This document shows, piece by piece, positions 1 to 10,590 of a stretch of 64,000 nt of DNA. The translations under genes and the position numbers were made by a program. Below the pieces are notes generated by a model. It searched no databases. It was not told the origin of the DNA and saw nothing but the letters and a program-made list of their open reading frames with translations. The first letter of the stretch is position 1; each line of letters starts with the position of its first letter. Source of the stretch: Diphasiastrum complanatum (taxonomy: Eukaryota > Streptophyta > Lycopodiopsida > Lycopodiales > Lycopodiaceae); NCBI GenBank assembly GCA_029204225.1, contig CM055106.1, positions 4,748,858 to 4,812,857 of the forward strand, given 5' to 3'.

Positions 1-1642
1 ACCTTGCAGACGAAGATATCTGATTTGGAGCGCCAGGTTGACTTGCCTACGGACAACACCCATCCCATGCCTGCAGATGACCTAGGCACACAGTTGATGG
101 CAGAGAGAGAGAGAGGGAGCTTGCCGAGATGAGAGAGAGAGAGCTTGGGCTTGAGCACAGAGAGTCCCCATTGTATGAGGCAGATGAGCCAGTGTCAAAG
201 GATGAGCATGATGAGGATGAGCCCATTCGGGTTGTGTTTGCCAGACCAGAGAGGGATGAGGCAGATTATACAGGTGCAGGGCACACGCCACGGGCAGGGG
301 TCACAAGTGCATCACGTGGCAGAGGTGGGACACATGGCACAGGTTATACCGGCAGACAGGCAAGGCACACAGGGGGGGGGAAGTGGCATACCTACCTATG
401 TCGACATGATGGAGGAGGCTCTTGATAGAGGGCAGAGTGGTATAGATGCCGGTCCCGCAGATGTTTGGATGCGTGCAGCACAGAGTCATGGCCGTTACTA
501 CGACAGCACACCAGAGGAGGCACCTGATGACTTTCATTGCACAGATTGGGAGGCCATGCAGGGTCTACAGGGTGCACATGATGAGGCACGGGATGAGGCT
601 TGGGTTGATTCAGGGGTTGGTGCACAGGATGATTCAGAGGTTGGTGCACAGGATGATTCAGGGGTTGGTGCACAGGATGAGGCCCAGAGCCCAGAGCATT
701 TGTATTCAGGTGCCCAGCTGGACGACTTGATTGCCACATTGGATTCAAAGGCTCAGCAGATGCCGAGTGTCAGGGCACCCCCCTTCATCTCTTGTCAGTA
801 TGCCATACACAGAGTCCCAGCCAGAGCAGCCACATGAGGTGCCTACAGTTCCTCCAGTTCCTCAGAGGGTATATGTGCGCCGCACAACTCCTCCAGTGCT
901 ACCGATGTCATTCAGACCTGCAGCCCCTCCATCGTCGTCCACTTCTGCAGCACCAGGTCTCCATGGCAGGCCACCATCTGTGCCCAGGTTTTCTCTTGCA
1001 GCGCCCACATCCACAGTGGCTCCTTCAGTGGCAGCACCCACTTCACATCCTCCTCCTTTGGCAGCACCCAGGATGTACCAGTACCGGCCACCACAGCGCC
1101 TCTTTCAGTACATATTGCCGTTGTACTCGCCTCTTGCACAGCCAGTTCCTCCACCTACAGCAGCCCCACGGGTACACACTCCACGAGCTCATCCTCCTCG
1201 CTCAGTTGCACAAGGAGTTCCCTCTTTTGCTTCCCTATCCCAGCCGGCCTCAGCTTGGGCCTAGCCTAGCCAGCCAGGTGATTTGCATGGGGGTGACGAG
1301 GCATTGACAGCTCCTCTTGTCCGCAAGAGACCAGGAAGGCCCAAGGGTGCACCGAACAAGAAAGGCAAGGCACAGAAACTGCCAGGGAGGAGAGGACGAC
1401 CACGCAGGGCTACAGATACAGGTAGAGGTGCAGTATCACAGCCAGTTGGAGCAGGTGTTGTTGGTTTGGCCTGCTTGGGGGCTGATGCGGAGGCTGATTG
1501 GGAGGATGAGGATGACGAGTCTTCCCCCGCGGATACACAGCCCATGCCAGTTCCAGACAGGCAGAGATATCGGCTGCGAGAGTCAGCTCGGGGCCCTGAG
1601 TTGTCTCCAGAGCATTCGTCTGAGTCAAAGCCAGAGCCTTGA
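1..1642 (+). pseudogene. C-terminal remains of a proline-rich AT-hook protein, broken by frameshifts
   Basis: A long coding-like stretch runs from the window edge to a stop at 1640-1642 but changes frame several times. In order it shows a short heptad-like segment (LQTKISDLERQVDL), an acidic/Arg-rich part, an Asp/Gly repeat (607-678), a region rich in Pro, Ala and Ser (about 790-1260), and a basic part with two AT-hook-like cores (RKRPGRPKG and GRRGRPRRA, about 1325-1410), followed by an acidic tail. AT-hooks bind the minor groove of AT-rich DNA, so a nuclear DNA-associated role is the family expectation. Frame changes fall near GA runs (about 103-140), a G9 run (372-380) and a C6 run (778-783); a TAG lies at 1264-1266 or just before it. 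I do not recognise the family. It could be the tail of a plant transposon-encoded protein. The N-terminus lies outside the window. Confidence 0.45.
607..678 (+). repeat. Three tandem 24-bp coding repeats
   Basis: Three consecutive copies of a 24-bp unit (607-630, 631-654, 655-678) encode DSGVGAQD, DSEVGAQD and DSGVGAQD. The period is a multiple of three, so the reading frame is kept, as expected of a repeat that expanded while the gene was translated. Confidence 0.9.
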
Positions 1643-2165
1643 TTGTGGCTCTGTTGTTTTAGTTTCAGTAGTTTGTCTCTAGCAGACGGTCTACCATTGT
1701 ACTCAGATGATTTTTCACATTATATACAGTGTTTGGCCTACATTATTTGCTGCACATTGTGCGTATGTCGCTCTGTACATGTGATGCTTTATTTTATGTC
1801 GAAGAATTCTATGTGCGTGTGTGAATTCTATTTTCATTTAATTTCGTTTGAAGTGAATGCTAGCTTCACATATATGCACCTACATCATGAGCACAACAAT
1901 CACCCCTACACCCCAAACGACATTTCATAAACACATGTAATACATCTGCATTTAAAAAAATTACAGACATTGCATCTTACATGACCAGGCTCGCGTTGCA
2001 CAAAAAACAACTATGTATATATTCAACCGTTGTATCAGGATAACATCACATATACTGTCATTTTTTTAAGCAGCCATCTAGTTATTTGCTGCACTATAAA
2101 CTGCCGAAAACTACATAGCAACAGTCCGCCACATACGGCTGGACCTCATCTATTCTAAACATCCC
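1643..2165. other. Non-coding AT-rich spacer
   Basis: Between the AT-hook relic and the convergent small ORF I see no convincing gene or RNA. The sequence is AT-rich with no repeat structure recognised by eye. Confidence 0.5.
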
Positions 2166-2573
2166 TCACTGATCCTCCACCGACTCCTCGCCCTCGTCTG
2201 GTGCATTGTTTTGTCGCTCTTGCTCTGCCTCCCGGTTAGCCCGAGCTGCCTCCTGGTTAGCCCGACGTTTGGCCGCCCTTTCCCTGACCATGATGAGCTG
2301 CCGTCGTGTGAAATTCATTCCGATCTGCTCATCCAGATCCAGCTCGACAACGGGGACAGGACCCACAGCGGGGACGGGTGGCTCCGGTTCCGGATTTCTC
2401 CGTCGAGTTTGTCGCAGCATCTCTCGGATATCTGCCTCTTGCTTCCGATGCCTCTCGTTGTGCCTTCGGATATCTTCCTCAAGCTTCCTCCTGGCTTCGC
2501 CCTCGAGCTTCGGTGGTATGTGCTCTGCCATCTCGATCGACCTTCTCCTCACAGCACCCTGGTCCTTGAACAC
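2166..2573 (-). CDS. Small basic coiled-coil protein, unrecognised
   Basis: An uninterrupted 135-codon frame on the minus strand starts at an ATG (2571-2573). The N-terminal half is very rich in Glu, Arg and Lys with helix-forming stretches (such as EARRKLEEDIRRHNERHRKQ), which predicts a charged coiled coil. A short Pro/Val segment follows (PEPEPPVPAVGPVPVVE), then a second Arg/Ala/Glu-rich helix and an acidic tail. There is no signal peptide and no membrane segment. GC content is higher than in the surrounding DNA, as in the AT-hook relic at 1-1642, which converges on it, so the two may belong to one mobile element or gene cluster. The overlapping plus-strand open frame is a low-complexity shadow. 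Function is unknown. It may be a gene fragment, since no homologue can be named from the sequence. Confidence 0.4.
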   Translation of the reverse strand: MFKDQGAVRRRSIEMAEHIPPKLEGEARRKLEEDIRRHNERHRKQEADIREMLRQTRRRNPEPEPPVPAVGPVPVVELDLDEQIGMNFTRRQLIMVRERAAKRRANQEAARANREAEQERQNNAPDEGEESVEDQ

Positions 2574-2742
2574 CCTCTCACAGCACCCTGGCTCTCAAAC
2601 AGCCTGTCACCGGCTCTCGCTTGTTCTCTCACTATCTATCACTAGCTTTCTCACAGCCTCTGAAAATGCCGACCACAATGGCATTGTGAGTGCCTATTTA
2701 TCCCCACAGCCTGATCGGCCATGTGGATCCCCATCATCCCTC

Positions 2743-2930
2743 CATGTGCCTCTGTACCTGCCCCCATGTGATGCTTCCCCCTGTGTTGGTCTCCCATCGG
2801 GCCCATGGTCTGCTCACCCACAATGCCCATGTGCCTCTGTACTCTGTACATGTGATGCTACCCCCCTGTGTTGGTCTCCCATTGGCCCCTCAGTCTGCTC
2901 ACTCACAGTGCCCATGTGCCACTGCAACAG
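2743..2930. repeat. 85-bp tandem repeat, two copies plus a partial third
   Basis: The phrase CATGTGCC recurs at 2743, 2828 and 2913, exactly 85 bp apart. The first two units share long stretches including TGTGTTGGTCTCCCAT. They differ by scattered substitutions, so the duplication is not recent. Confidence 0.85.
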
Positions 2931-3063
2931 TCCCCTGCATCATGTACTGTACCTTCTTTTTTTACACCCTAAACCCCCTTTTTTTACTTTTTTTTGTCCT
3001 TTTTTTGGTAGTTAATATGCAAAAATTAAATATTAAAAATATTAAAATAAAAAAAATATTAAA

Positions 3064-3140
3064 AATGGTACCACCCTGGTACTGTGGATCCCAGGGCGGT
3101 ACCGTACCGGCGGTACCATACCAGCGGTACCACGAGGTAC
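3064..3140. repeat. Cluster of GGTAC/GTACC motifs
   Basis: Within about 75 bp the motif GGTAC or its complement GTACC appears about ten times in both orientations, interleaved with CGG. It lies between an A/T-rich run (3000-3063) and the (AT)n tract. It can fold into several small hairpins. It may be the degenerate end of a mobile element; no family is assigned. Confidence 0.5.
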
Positions 3141-3142
3141 TA

Positions 3143-3144
<2 letters not shown>

Positions 3145-3188
<44 letters not shown>
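3145..3188. repeat. (AT)n microsatellite
   Basis: About 22 uninterrupted AT dinucleotides. Confidence 0.95.
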
Positions 3189-3191
<3 letters not shown>

Positions 3192-5925
3192 ATTAATCAG
3201 ATTCAACTTCATTTGAACTTGGCCCTTATGCTTTTATTGCTGCCTTAAGCCTTTAACATTGTTATAACTATTTTTTAGATGTTTTTAGATATCTTTTTTG
3301 AGATTTCTTGTAGAGCTACTTGTATGCTTTTGACCGAAGAAGGCACTGCACTACCAGGGATACAATTTAATATACGAGGAGGAGAACATAGCCATTATCA
3401 TATGGAGTTTCGAGCTGCATCCCTTGGAGTGATTTATCTACAATATACTATTTGATCAAATCAGTAATCTCTTATGGCTTACAAGAAGAATCGTTTGGCA
3501 TAAAAGTTGAAACACTTGCTTGGATCCTAACAATGTTGCCCTTCTGGCTTAGGTGTAGACTGACTCCAATAGTGATTGGAGAGCATACTTGTATGTCATG
3601 AGTGGATGCACTGCTGAATTGGGCAGATTGAAAACAAAGATTATTATTAAAATGCTATATCAGAACATTTCCGTTCAAAGAACATCATCGAACTGTAGCT
3701 TGTGAAGAATTCTTAAGCTCGTGTTTCCTTTATCAGTTGATACATGATCTTGCTTAGTAATGCTTTTCTAATTCTGGTGCTTGCATGAGTTGTTATTGTT
3801 GGGGGATCCGATACTGCATGCAGATTTATTTGCTCATGTCAAGATTGCTTCATATCAATTGATAGTGTTCTCTGGTGTGCTGAAATGCAAGAGTATTTAG
3901 TCCTTAAAGTCTTTGCAAGCTGATTAGACGACTTTTTGTATCAATACATTGTACATTGTTGCTCTTATTAGGATGATGGAAGAGACATGTTTGATTCACA
4001 TCTAAATATAGATTTGCTGCCTGATATATGAAACGTTATTTACTTTTTGATTTTAGAAGTTGTTCTTGCTATTTTGTTTACGGGTATATCATCTTAATGC
4101 AATCTTTTTTTTGACTATTTCCAGCGATGTGTTTGCATATATTTTGGAGCAATGTTCATGCATCCCAAGTTTGATGGAATTTTCAACATTTGAGCATCTG
4201 ATGCTTTCCCTTTCCTTGGAAACGCTGTCTTTTTGGTTAGGAGTAATGATGTGAAATTTGATAATTCCATTTGTGCAATCATTGGTAAAGGCAGTATTGA
4301 TGTGTAGAGGATTGCTGGTTGGGAGCCCTTTACCGCAACGCCAAAGGGTGAACGTCGGGCTGTTGCTTGGAACAAGCTTGATTCCATGGTTGGTAAGTAA
4401 AAAAACCATTTATGTTTTGATTGGGTTTCTTTTGCTGGTGAAGTTCAAGTGGTTTACAGTATTATTGTACTACTGGGCATACTATGTGGAAGATAATAAG
4501 CCTCTATTGGGCTAAAGATATTTTTTCTATGGGCCATAAGATCCTGTGTTTGGTGAAGAGTCACTTGAACTCAATAGAGCACATAGTAGACGTCAAGAAA
4601 CATTGTAATGATCTAGTTGTTGACCCTTAACAATTTTTTTCCCCTTGAAATGGTATATTATGCATTATGATGTTTAGTAGGCTACTTGGCAGTGACCAGA
4701 GTGTTGAACTTGATTCTTTGATTCATTATGTGTTGATACAATCAGTAACAGGACTGCATGTGCTATATTGCTAATAATCCACATCTTTCAGTTTTCTCTA
4801 TTGAATTGTGTTTTCGTTTTTAGGTGCGTTGTACCTTGTAATTTTAATGTCTTGGGTCTATTATGCCCAAATGGTTTTCTTGTTTTCATGATTTTTGCAT
4901 TCTTGGTGTCAATAGGATACTGTATATCTAAGATGGAAATAGCATAAAATTGTTGGCACTGGAGTTTGACAAGTTTTTTGGGTACACATATGTAAACTTG
5001 GCAGTTACAAGTTTGTGTTAGAGTAGTTACGTACTACTAGCTACTAGATCACATAGTCTTCCTGCATTTTATTGAGATTCATCATCTGATATATGTTTAG
5101 ATTACTTCAAAAAGCCATGGGCTTTTTAGAAACTTTTAAGCATTTTACTTAGTATGCAACTGCATGCATCAGCTGCAGTCACATGCCAACAGCTTTTCTC
5201 TATTTCTTTCAAAGCTAGGCTTTTGTTGGCCGAAATTTTTAAGCTCCAGCTAATCAATGAGTTTGTCAAATTTGAGACTCATTGGATCGTTCACATGTGA
5301 TTGTGCCCTAGCAATCACTCCCCTAGCAATCACTTCACTCAGTTCTACATAGAAAGTTTCTGAATCTACAACCAGTGGGCTATGCATGAGAATTCACAGG
5401 ACTAAATGGCAAATTTTGTATGAAGTTTCTCCTCGCGAAGGTTAACCCTTTCCCCCCTGTCCACTGCTTGCATGCTTCTTTTGCAATGACGGAAGACAAC
5501 CTTCTCTTGTCATGGATCAAATTATTTTAAGCAGGCATGCTACCAACCTCAGCATGGGATCTCCAAAAAAGCTTGGCAGTAATGTTTTTCCAAGAGTGAC
5601 TACATTCTTTCCACCTTCAGCAAAATGTTTAAGGCTTGGAGAATAGTTGACGAGCACTCAAAACTGCTCTATGGAAAAGATCACACTTTTCTCAGACCAA
5701 ACACCCAATGGACTTGATTGTTCAGCTCTACACAAGGGAAAATAAGGAACTGAAAAGTTTTGAGTTCCATTTTTGCATGAGGTAGTTGTAGGGCAGAAGA
5801 ACTTCTTATGAATTCAATGATCTTTTCATACACTCTCTATTTTCTTATACAACAACGACGAGCTATTGATTCTATCATGTAACTTTGCAAGCATGAACAT
5901 CTAGCTGACGTGGATCTACATAGGT
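3189..5925. other. Unassigned AT-rich region with two weak exon-like islands
   Basis: No complete gene is visible. Two short islands look exon-like. One follows a TTGTAG acceptor near 3318 and stays open for about 45 codons. The other (about 4312-4390) is GC-richer, has a possible acceptor TGTAG and ends in a good donor, TTGGTAAGT. Neither matches a family I can name, and the second is open in more than one frame. They could be upstream exons of the membralin gene, exons of a lost gene, or chance. Confidence 0.25.
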
Positions 5926-6640
5926 GATGAGAGAGCATAATGTGCCTAGAGAGTCTCTGAAGAGGCAAAATTATCTCCCTTTGATCTCATAATATATGGG
6001 ACATCTGAATATAAAGTGATCCTTGGTCTCAACCTCATCCAAAGTACAAAGTTGGCAAATCCGCTCTACACGAAGGATACCCTGAAAATGTCCCGTCTCA
6101 ACTACAAGCTGATGTGAAAAAACTTGACACTGGCCCAATAAGAATCCGAGACCATGTGAGAGACCAACATCTAGATAGCGAGGTAGAGTAGCTAACCCAA
6201 TTGTATCAACTCTAAGAAGTGAGTCCGATAGAAGTCAGGTTTGACACCCAACTCACCATGCCAGGCATGCTGAATATATGCATGGTAGATGAAACGACGG
6301 ATATACGAATGGGAAGCCAGATGGGAGATGTGCAATGGAATGGAAATGCCAAATGTGTCAAGTAAGCGAGAGACCTGAGAATACAATGATAGATGATACC
6401 CTCGAGAGTGGAGATGCCGCGAATATGTAAGTGCCAGCTGAGAGTATCTAGAATCTGTGGCTGGAAAATCCATGATTCTCTGTATATAAATAATAAGCTG
6501 AAAGATGGCATCAAGCTGTAGTGGTGATTGCAAACTCAGCAAGGATGATTTGCTTATAAAGCCCCTCTCTGGTCGGTGAGACCAATACCACATTATCTGC
6601 ATGTAGTAGAATGGCAATCAAAATATTGCCAAGTCTGCAG
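5926..6640 (-). mobile_element. LINE-type retrotransposon relic, 3' end of ORF2
   Basis: Minus-strand frames resemble two other loci in this window (21.2-21.9 kb and 36.3-37.0 kb). Shared segments are SRLLDTFGI, HGELGVKPD and a cysteine/histidine segment (RICQLCTLDE... HFIFRCPIYYE) of the type found C-terminal to the reverse transcriptase in plant LINE ORF2 proteins. The frame is intact only from 6617 to 6192; the zinc-like part (6060-5990) lies in a shifted frame with a stop. No reverse-transcriptase catalytic core is present, so this is a 5'-truncated dead copy. The LINE assignment rests on the zf-RVT-like segment and the multi-copy pattern. Confidence 0.5.
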
Positions 6641-8820
6641 CCAGTACCGCCACACTGATCAATAACCCTCTTTTACTCATCAATATAAAGTCTGAAGAGA
6701 GTAGGTGAAATGGAGCAACTCACGCCAAAAGGTGCCTGAAGAAGAGCTGAACAGAAGGTTAACAAGTCTTCGCCCTTTAGAAATGTCATAAGCACGCTTT
6801 TTGTGGCAGAGCTGTGGTATCAATGGTGGGTGGTACGAAGAAGGTGTGGGATGACTTGTAGATGAAGGTGATTACATTCATTATCATACCAAGGCTAGCG
6901 AGTGGGGTGATGTGAGGTTGAAAGGTTTAGAAGGGAAAGAGAGAGAGGCGGCCGTATGGAGGGTTGAGGAGAGCAAGGTGGCTTGCATGTCAAGAGGACT
7001 ATCATGAGGGAACTGATGAAGCAAGGAAGTAAGGGATTCCAGGTAGAGAGTTGTGTAGACATGGTCAAATTTATATTGCGGAGCACGATTGGTGATAGGA
7101 GGAGGCGACGATTGGTGATGAGGAAGTGTACCCATGTGGAAGGAGAGGAAAGAGTGGTTGGATAAAATGTTAGGAGTGAGTAAGTTCTCCCTCGATATGT
7201 TTAATGGATACAATCCTAAGAACCTGTTTCGGTTGCTCTATACTTCAGATAATATGTCTTGTCAAGATCTACTGACCTTTCTAAGTGGCTAAGTAGTTGC
7301 TTCAAAGTGTTGTTTCCTTCTATTAATGAGCTTTGGATAAACTTACTTAAGGATGCAGATGTTCCTGCTAGTTGTAGTTGGATTTTAAACGATTCCGTAG
7401 GTATTATAGTAGTAATAAAGTTTTTCAACTCCTCTCGTACTTTAGAAGAAAAAACCCAACGTATGCTTCAAAATGATAAGCAGCTTTGTGGACTCGCCAA
7501 CCTTCATCAGTTGGGGCCCATTTCAGGTCAAGTATTCTTCTCATTTATGTAACCACTGTAGTTCTCTGGGGAGGGTTTCTAGCAAAGTGGGTAGGCTTAA
7601 TGTTCTGTTCTTCAGGATAGGGTGGAGGAAACACAGGACCAATAGAAGGAGATGGAAAGGGATACGGATATGATGGAGCATACGATGACGCATAACTTCC
7701 AGCCACAGTCGAAAGCATCGCTCGCATCTATACCATGGTCTTCTCCATACTGTCCATGCAAACTTGCATAGACGGAGAAACACCCCGCAGGCGAACTCGT
7801 AGTTGCCATAATTGGATTATGGTCAGGGCTAGGGATAGGGCTAGCAGGTGGTGATTGAAAGGGCAACTGGAGGGCTAAGAAGAATATTGACATGGTCATC
7901 GACCATGATGGGCACACTAGGAAAAAGATGGCAAGAAACAAACACAAAAGAAACTAGGAAATGTACAATACCTTGAAAATCAACAAAGAAGTCTTCAAAA
8001 GTATGAACAACAAAGAAGAAATTGCAAAAATGAGAACTAAAATGATAGATAGAATGCTCCCTGATATGCTGGCCCTGCTTTCGATAGAATGACCAAATAC
8101 TTCTGCTGATTTTGCTCCTTGGAAAATTTGAGTTTTTGTCGGTTTTTTCCCCCCCAAAAAAACTAGCAAAACCGGCTTGAAATGAACTGTAAATTGCTTG
8201 ATCTTCGATCTGACAATGATGTAGTTGTAGTAGGGTGCCCTCATTTGAGGAAGCTTCGTGCCAAATCTCAAGAAAACGGGCGAGAAACAAAAAAGTTATG
8301 AAAGCTCAACTCCAACGACCTGAAAAATGGGCAGAAATCTGATTTTTGAGCAAATCGGAGATTTCTGAGATGTTTTTACAAATTAGCACATTCCTAGGCA
8401 GCATTTTTGTACTCCCAACAACATCCTAGAATTTTGTAGCAAAAGTTATGATGAATTTTGAGAAACTTTTTTTTTCAAAATTTTCAAGTCGGAATTTTTT
8501 TCGGATCTCAAAATCCTAAATTTCTGGCTCCAATCATCAATGGTGGCAAATGCTCCCTATCCACCAATGAATCACTGTAGGGCTTTTGTCTTCTTCTCAA
8601 GGGCGAGCCAGTCGACTCGACTTGCTCGACATCTCGACGATCGTCGACTGTTACCATTCAAAATGGAGCAGACCACGTCATAGTTCATTTCAGTACTTTG
8701 TAGTAACTGCATTACTTCATGCTCGTTGCCCACACAGTTGTTATAACTGTTGCATGTACATAAAACATAACGGCAACACACGATTGACATATATACAAGA
8801 GATATGAATGAAGGTAATCA
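6641..8820. other. Unassigned region with scattered open frames
   Basis: Several frames of 60-150 codons are open on both strands (notably minus strand, 7216-8290) but none shows a family motif I recognise. Composition is AT-rich with long T runs (8465-8500). I treat it as old repeat or intergenic DNA. Confidence 0.4.
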
Positions 8821-8830
8821 GAGTCAATTA

Positions 8831-9347
8831 GTGTAAGCGTGATTCAGAGTTCCTTCGGGAACTCCATTATATCAGAATTATCTGATTCCATAGGATCAGA
8901 AATCTTAGAGAGAGTGAAAGTAATTCAAGAAGTAGAGATAGTATTCAATCTGTAACTAGCGTAGTAAGATCACAGCACCAACATAGTGCGCTATTACTGT
9001 GAACCATTCTTGGGCATAGGATTGTGATCTGATGGTTGTATTTACAACAACTTAATTCAGATTCTCTATTTTCTTATGTGTGTTCCACTATGAATGCTTT
9101 CTGATAATTTCTCTCTCATACTGATACTCGCTCCACAACTCACTCGAAATATCTAATCTCGAAGGAAGCATGGCTGTCTTAGACGCCTAACTGTTTCGCT
9201 CCCTTTATGGTTGTCTTCAACACCTACAAGATATTCCTCCTTGTCGATCTAAGTAATATTCTGAATCTATTGTTTGTTAAAGATCCTGGTATAATTTGCG
9301 TGTTGAGTTCTCTCTAATCATTCCACATCCATACAATGAAACCCAAC
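8831..9347 (+). mobile_element. Probable copia 5' LTR (left boundary uncertain)
   Basis: The right boundary is placed by the primer-binding site that follows: the sequence ends in CCCAACA just before TGGTATCAGAG. The proposed left boundary (TGTAAGCGTG) is only a guess from the TG...CA rule, because no matching 3' LTR is in the window. The segment contains a perfect hairpin (GAGTTCC TTCG GGAACTC, near 8845-8864). A stretch near 9175-9215 resembles the reverse complement of the LTR-like sequence at about 51110-51160, which suggests the two copia relics are related. Confidence 0.4.
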
Positions 9348-9430
9348 AAGCTGGTATCAGAGTAATACAAACCCAACAAGTTGGTATCAGAGCAACATGA
9401 ACTCAACAAGTTGGTATCAGAGCCATCGTT
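9341..9430 (+). promoter_or_regulatory. Triplicated copia primer-binding site
   Basis: A 30-bp unit occurs three times in tandem, each containing TGGTATCAGAG (at 9352, 9382 and 9412), the usual plant copia site complementary to the 3' end of initiator tRNA-Met. Copies are separated by ACCCAACAAG-type sequence, so each looks like an LTR end plus PBS. Confidence 0.85.
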
Positions 9431-9478
9431 CCAAACTATTATTTCAGACCATTTTACAAATTCTTAGATCATTTATCA

Positions 9479-10590
9479 TGGAAGGTACATCTTCAGAAAT
9501 CCGCTTGATCAATAAGTTCAACGGTGATGACATGTGGAAATTCAAATTGAAGATGATACTCACTGAAAAAACTTTGGGGATACACCAACGGTTCAATAGC
9601 CAAGCCGGCTGAACTTGACATGCGGACCGCCTGGGAAGCTAAGGATGGCAAAGCTTTGGCCATTGTATCTTTGAATCTTAAAGATTCACAAATAGCTCAT
9701 GTAGCAAGTTGTTCCAGCTCCAAAGAAGCATGGACATTCTTTCTGGTCTATATGAAACAACAGATATATGGACTCGTCCCTTTCTGAGAAAGAAGTTCCT
9801 ATCATTCAAGATGAGTGAAGGAACCTCAGTCACTGATCATCTGAATGAATCCAAACAACTACTCAATCAGTTAGCTGCAATAGGTTTGCCAGTGTCGGAC
9901 GAAGATGCTAACATGTCTCTTCTGTCCAGTCTTCCTCCCTCTTACAACAACGTAGTATTGCTCTTGAGCAATGCTCCTGATCTGTATCTGCAGACGGTGA
10001 CAACAAGTTTATTGCAGGAAGAAGTAAGAAGGAAGAGCTTATCCACGTTGAATACAAAGTCAGTCGCCTTCTATTTGAATAAGCAATAGTTTTAGAAGAA
10101 GAAATCTTCTAAGGACAAGAAGACCAAAGCTGAGTAGACTGATTTAGATTAGCAATCACACAACACAATCGACATCATCAAAGACCAAAGACCAAGCTCT
10201 TCTGCAAATACTGCAAGAGAACCAGTCACGACATCAAGAACTTTCGAGTTCTCAAGCACAATGAAGCAAAGAAGATGATGCAGCAAGAGGGAGGATCTGA
10301 TTCTGCCAGAACCTCTCATGAAGGCCCAACACTGCTAATGGTACAAGATGAACCCATTAGAGATTCCTTGGATTGTCTAGATTCCGGTGCTTCTTAGCAC
10401 ATGACTGCATCCAAGTTCCTATTCGAAGACCTCACACCAGCAGATTCGAAGTATGTCTACTTTGGTGACTCAAGTGCACTACAAATTGGAGGCAAGGGTC
10501 TATACACCTTTATCTTCCAAATGGTGAATTGACCTTGCTTAAGGATGTACTTTACGTACCCAAACTGACAAAGAATTTATTGTCGGTGTG
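9479..10590 (+). pseudogene. Copia gag and protease relic, truncated before integrase
   Basis: A gag start (MEGTSSEIRLINKFNGDD) lies at 9479, 50 bp after the last PBS. It is closed by a frameshift/stop near 9612. The UBN2-type gag continues in another frame (9709-10089: VTDHLNESKQLLNQLAAIGL, then DEDANMSLLSSLPPSYNN). A zinc-knuckle remnant (CKYCKRTSHDIKNF) follows near 10200 but lacks its last cysteine. A protease motif (LDSGAS) near 10380 is cut by a TAG. After about 10590 homology is lost, so integrase and reverse transcriptase are missing. Gag resembles the minus-strand copies at 48.4-48.7 and 50.35-50.67 kb. It is a dead 5' fragment of a Ty1/copia element. Confidence 0.75.

Noticed and set aside
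82-291. Minus-strand open frame over the AT-hook relic
   Set aside because: Low-complexity shadow of the repetitive plus-strand coding stretch; no family motif.
2206-3015. Plus-strand 269-codon frame overlapping the coiled-coil ORF
   Set aside because: Ser/Cys/Pro-rich antisense reading of the Glu/Arg-rich gene, continuing into the 85-bp repeats; no recognisable motif.
3318-3455. Frame starting RATCMLLTEEGTALPG as an exon of membralin
   Set aside because: No similarity to the expected N-terminal membralin sequence, and no good donor before the stop.
4089-4409. Minus-strand 106-codon frame
   Set aside because: Antisense of the exon-like islands, no domain.
7216-8290. Series of minus-strand frames suggesting a gene
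   Set aside because: No splice pattern or family motif ties the pieces together. Left as unassigned.
9352-9422. Possible tRNA gene fragments
   Set aside because: TGGTATCAGAG here is a retrotransposon primer site complementary to tRNA-Met; there is no cloverleaf around it.
9341-9430. CRISPR-like array because of three spaced repeats
   Set aside because: Only three units with near-identical spacers of an LTR/PBS junction in a plant genome; no cas genes.
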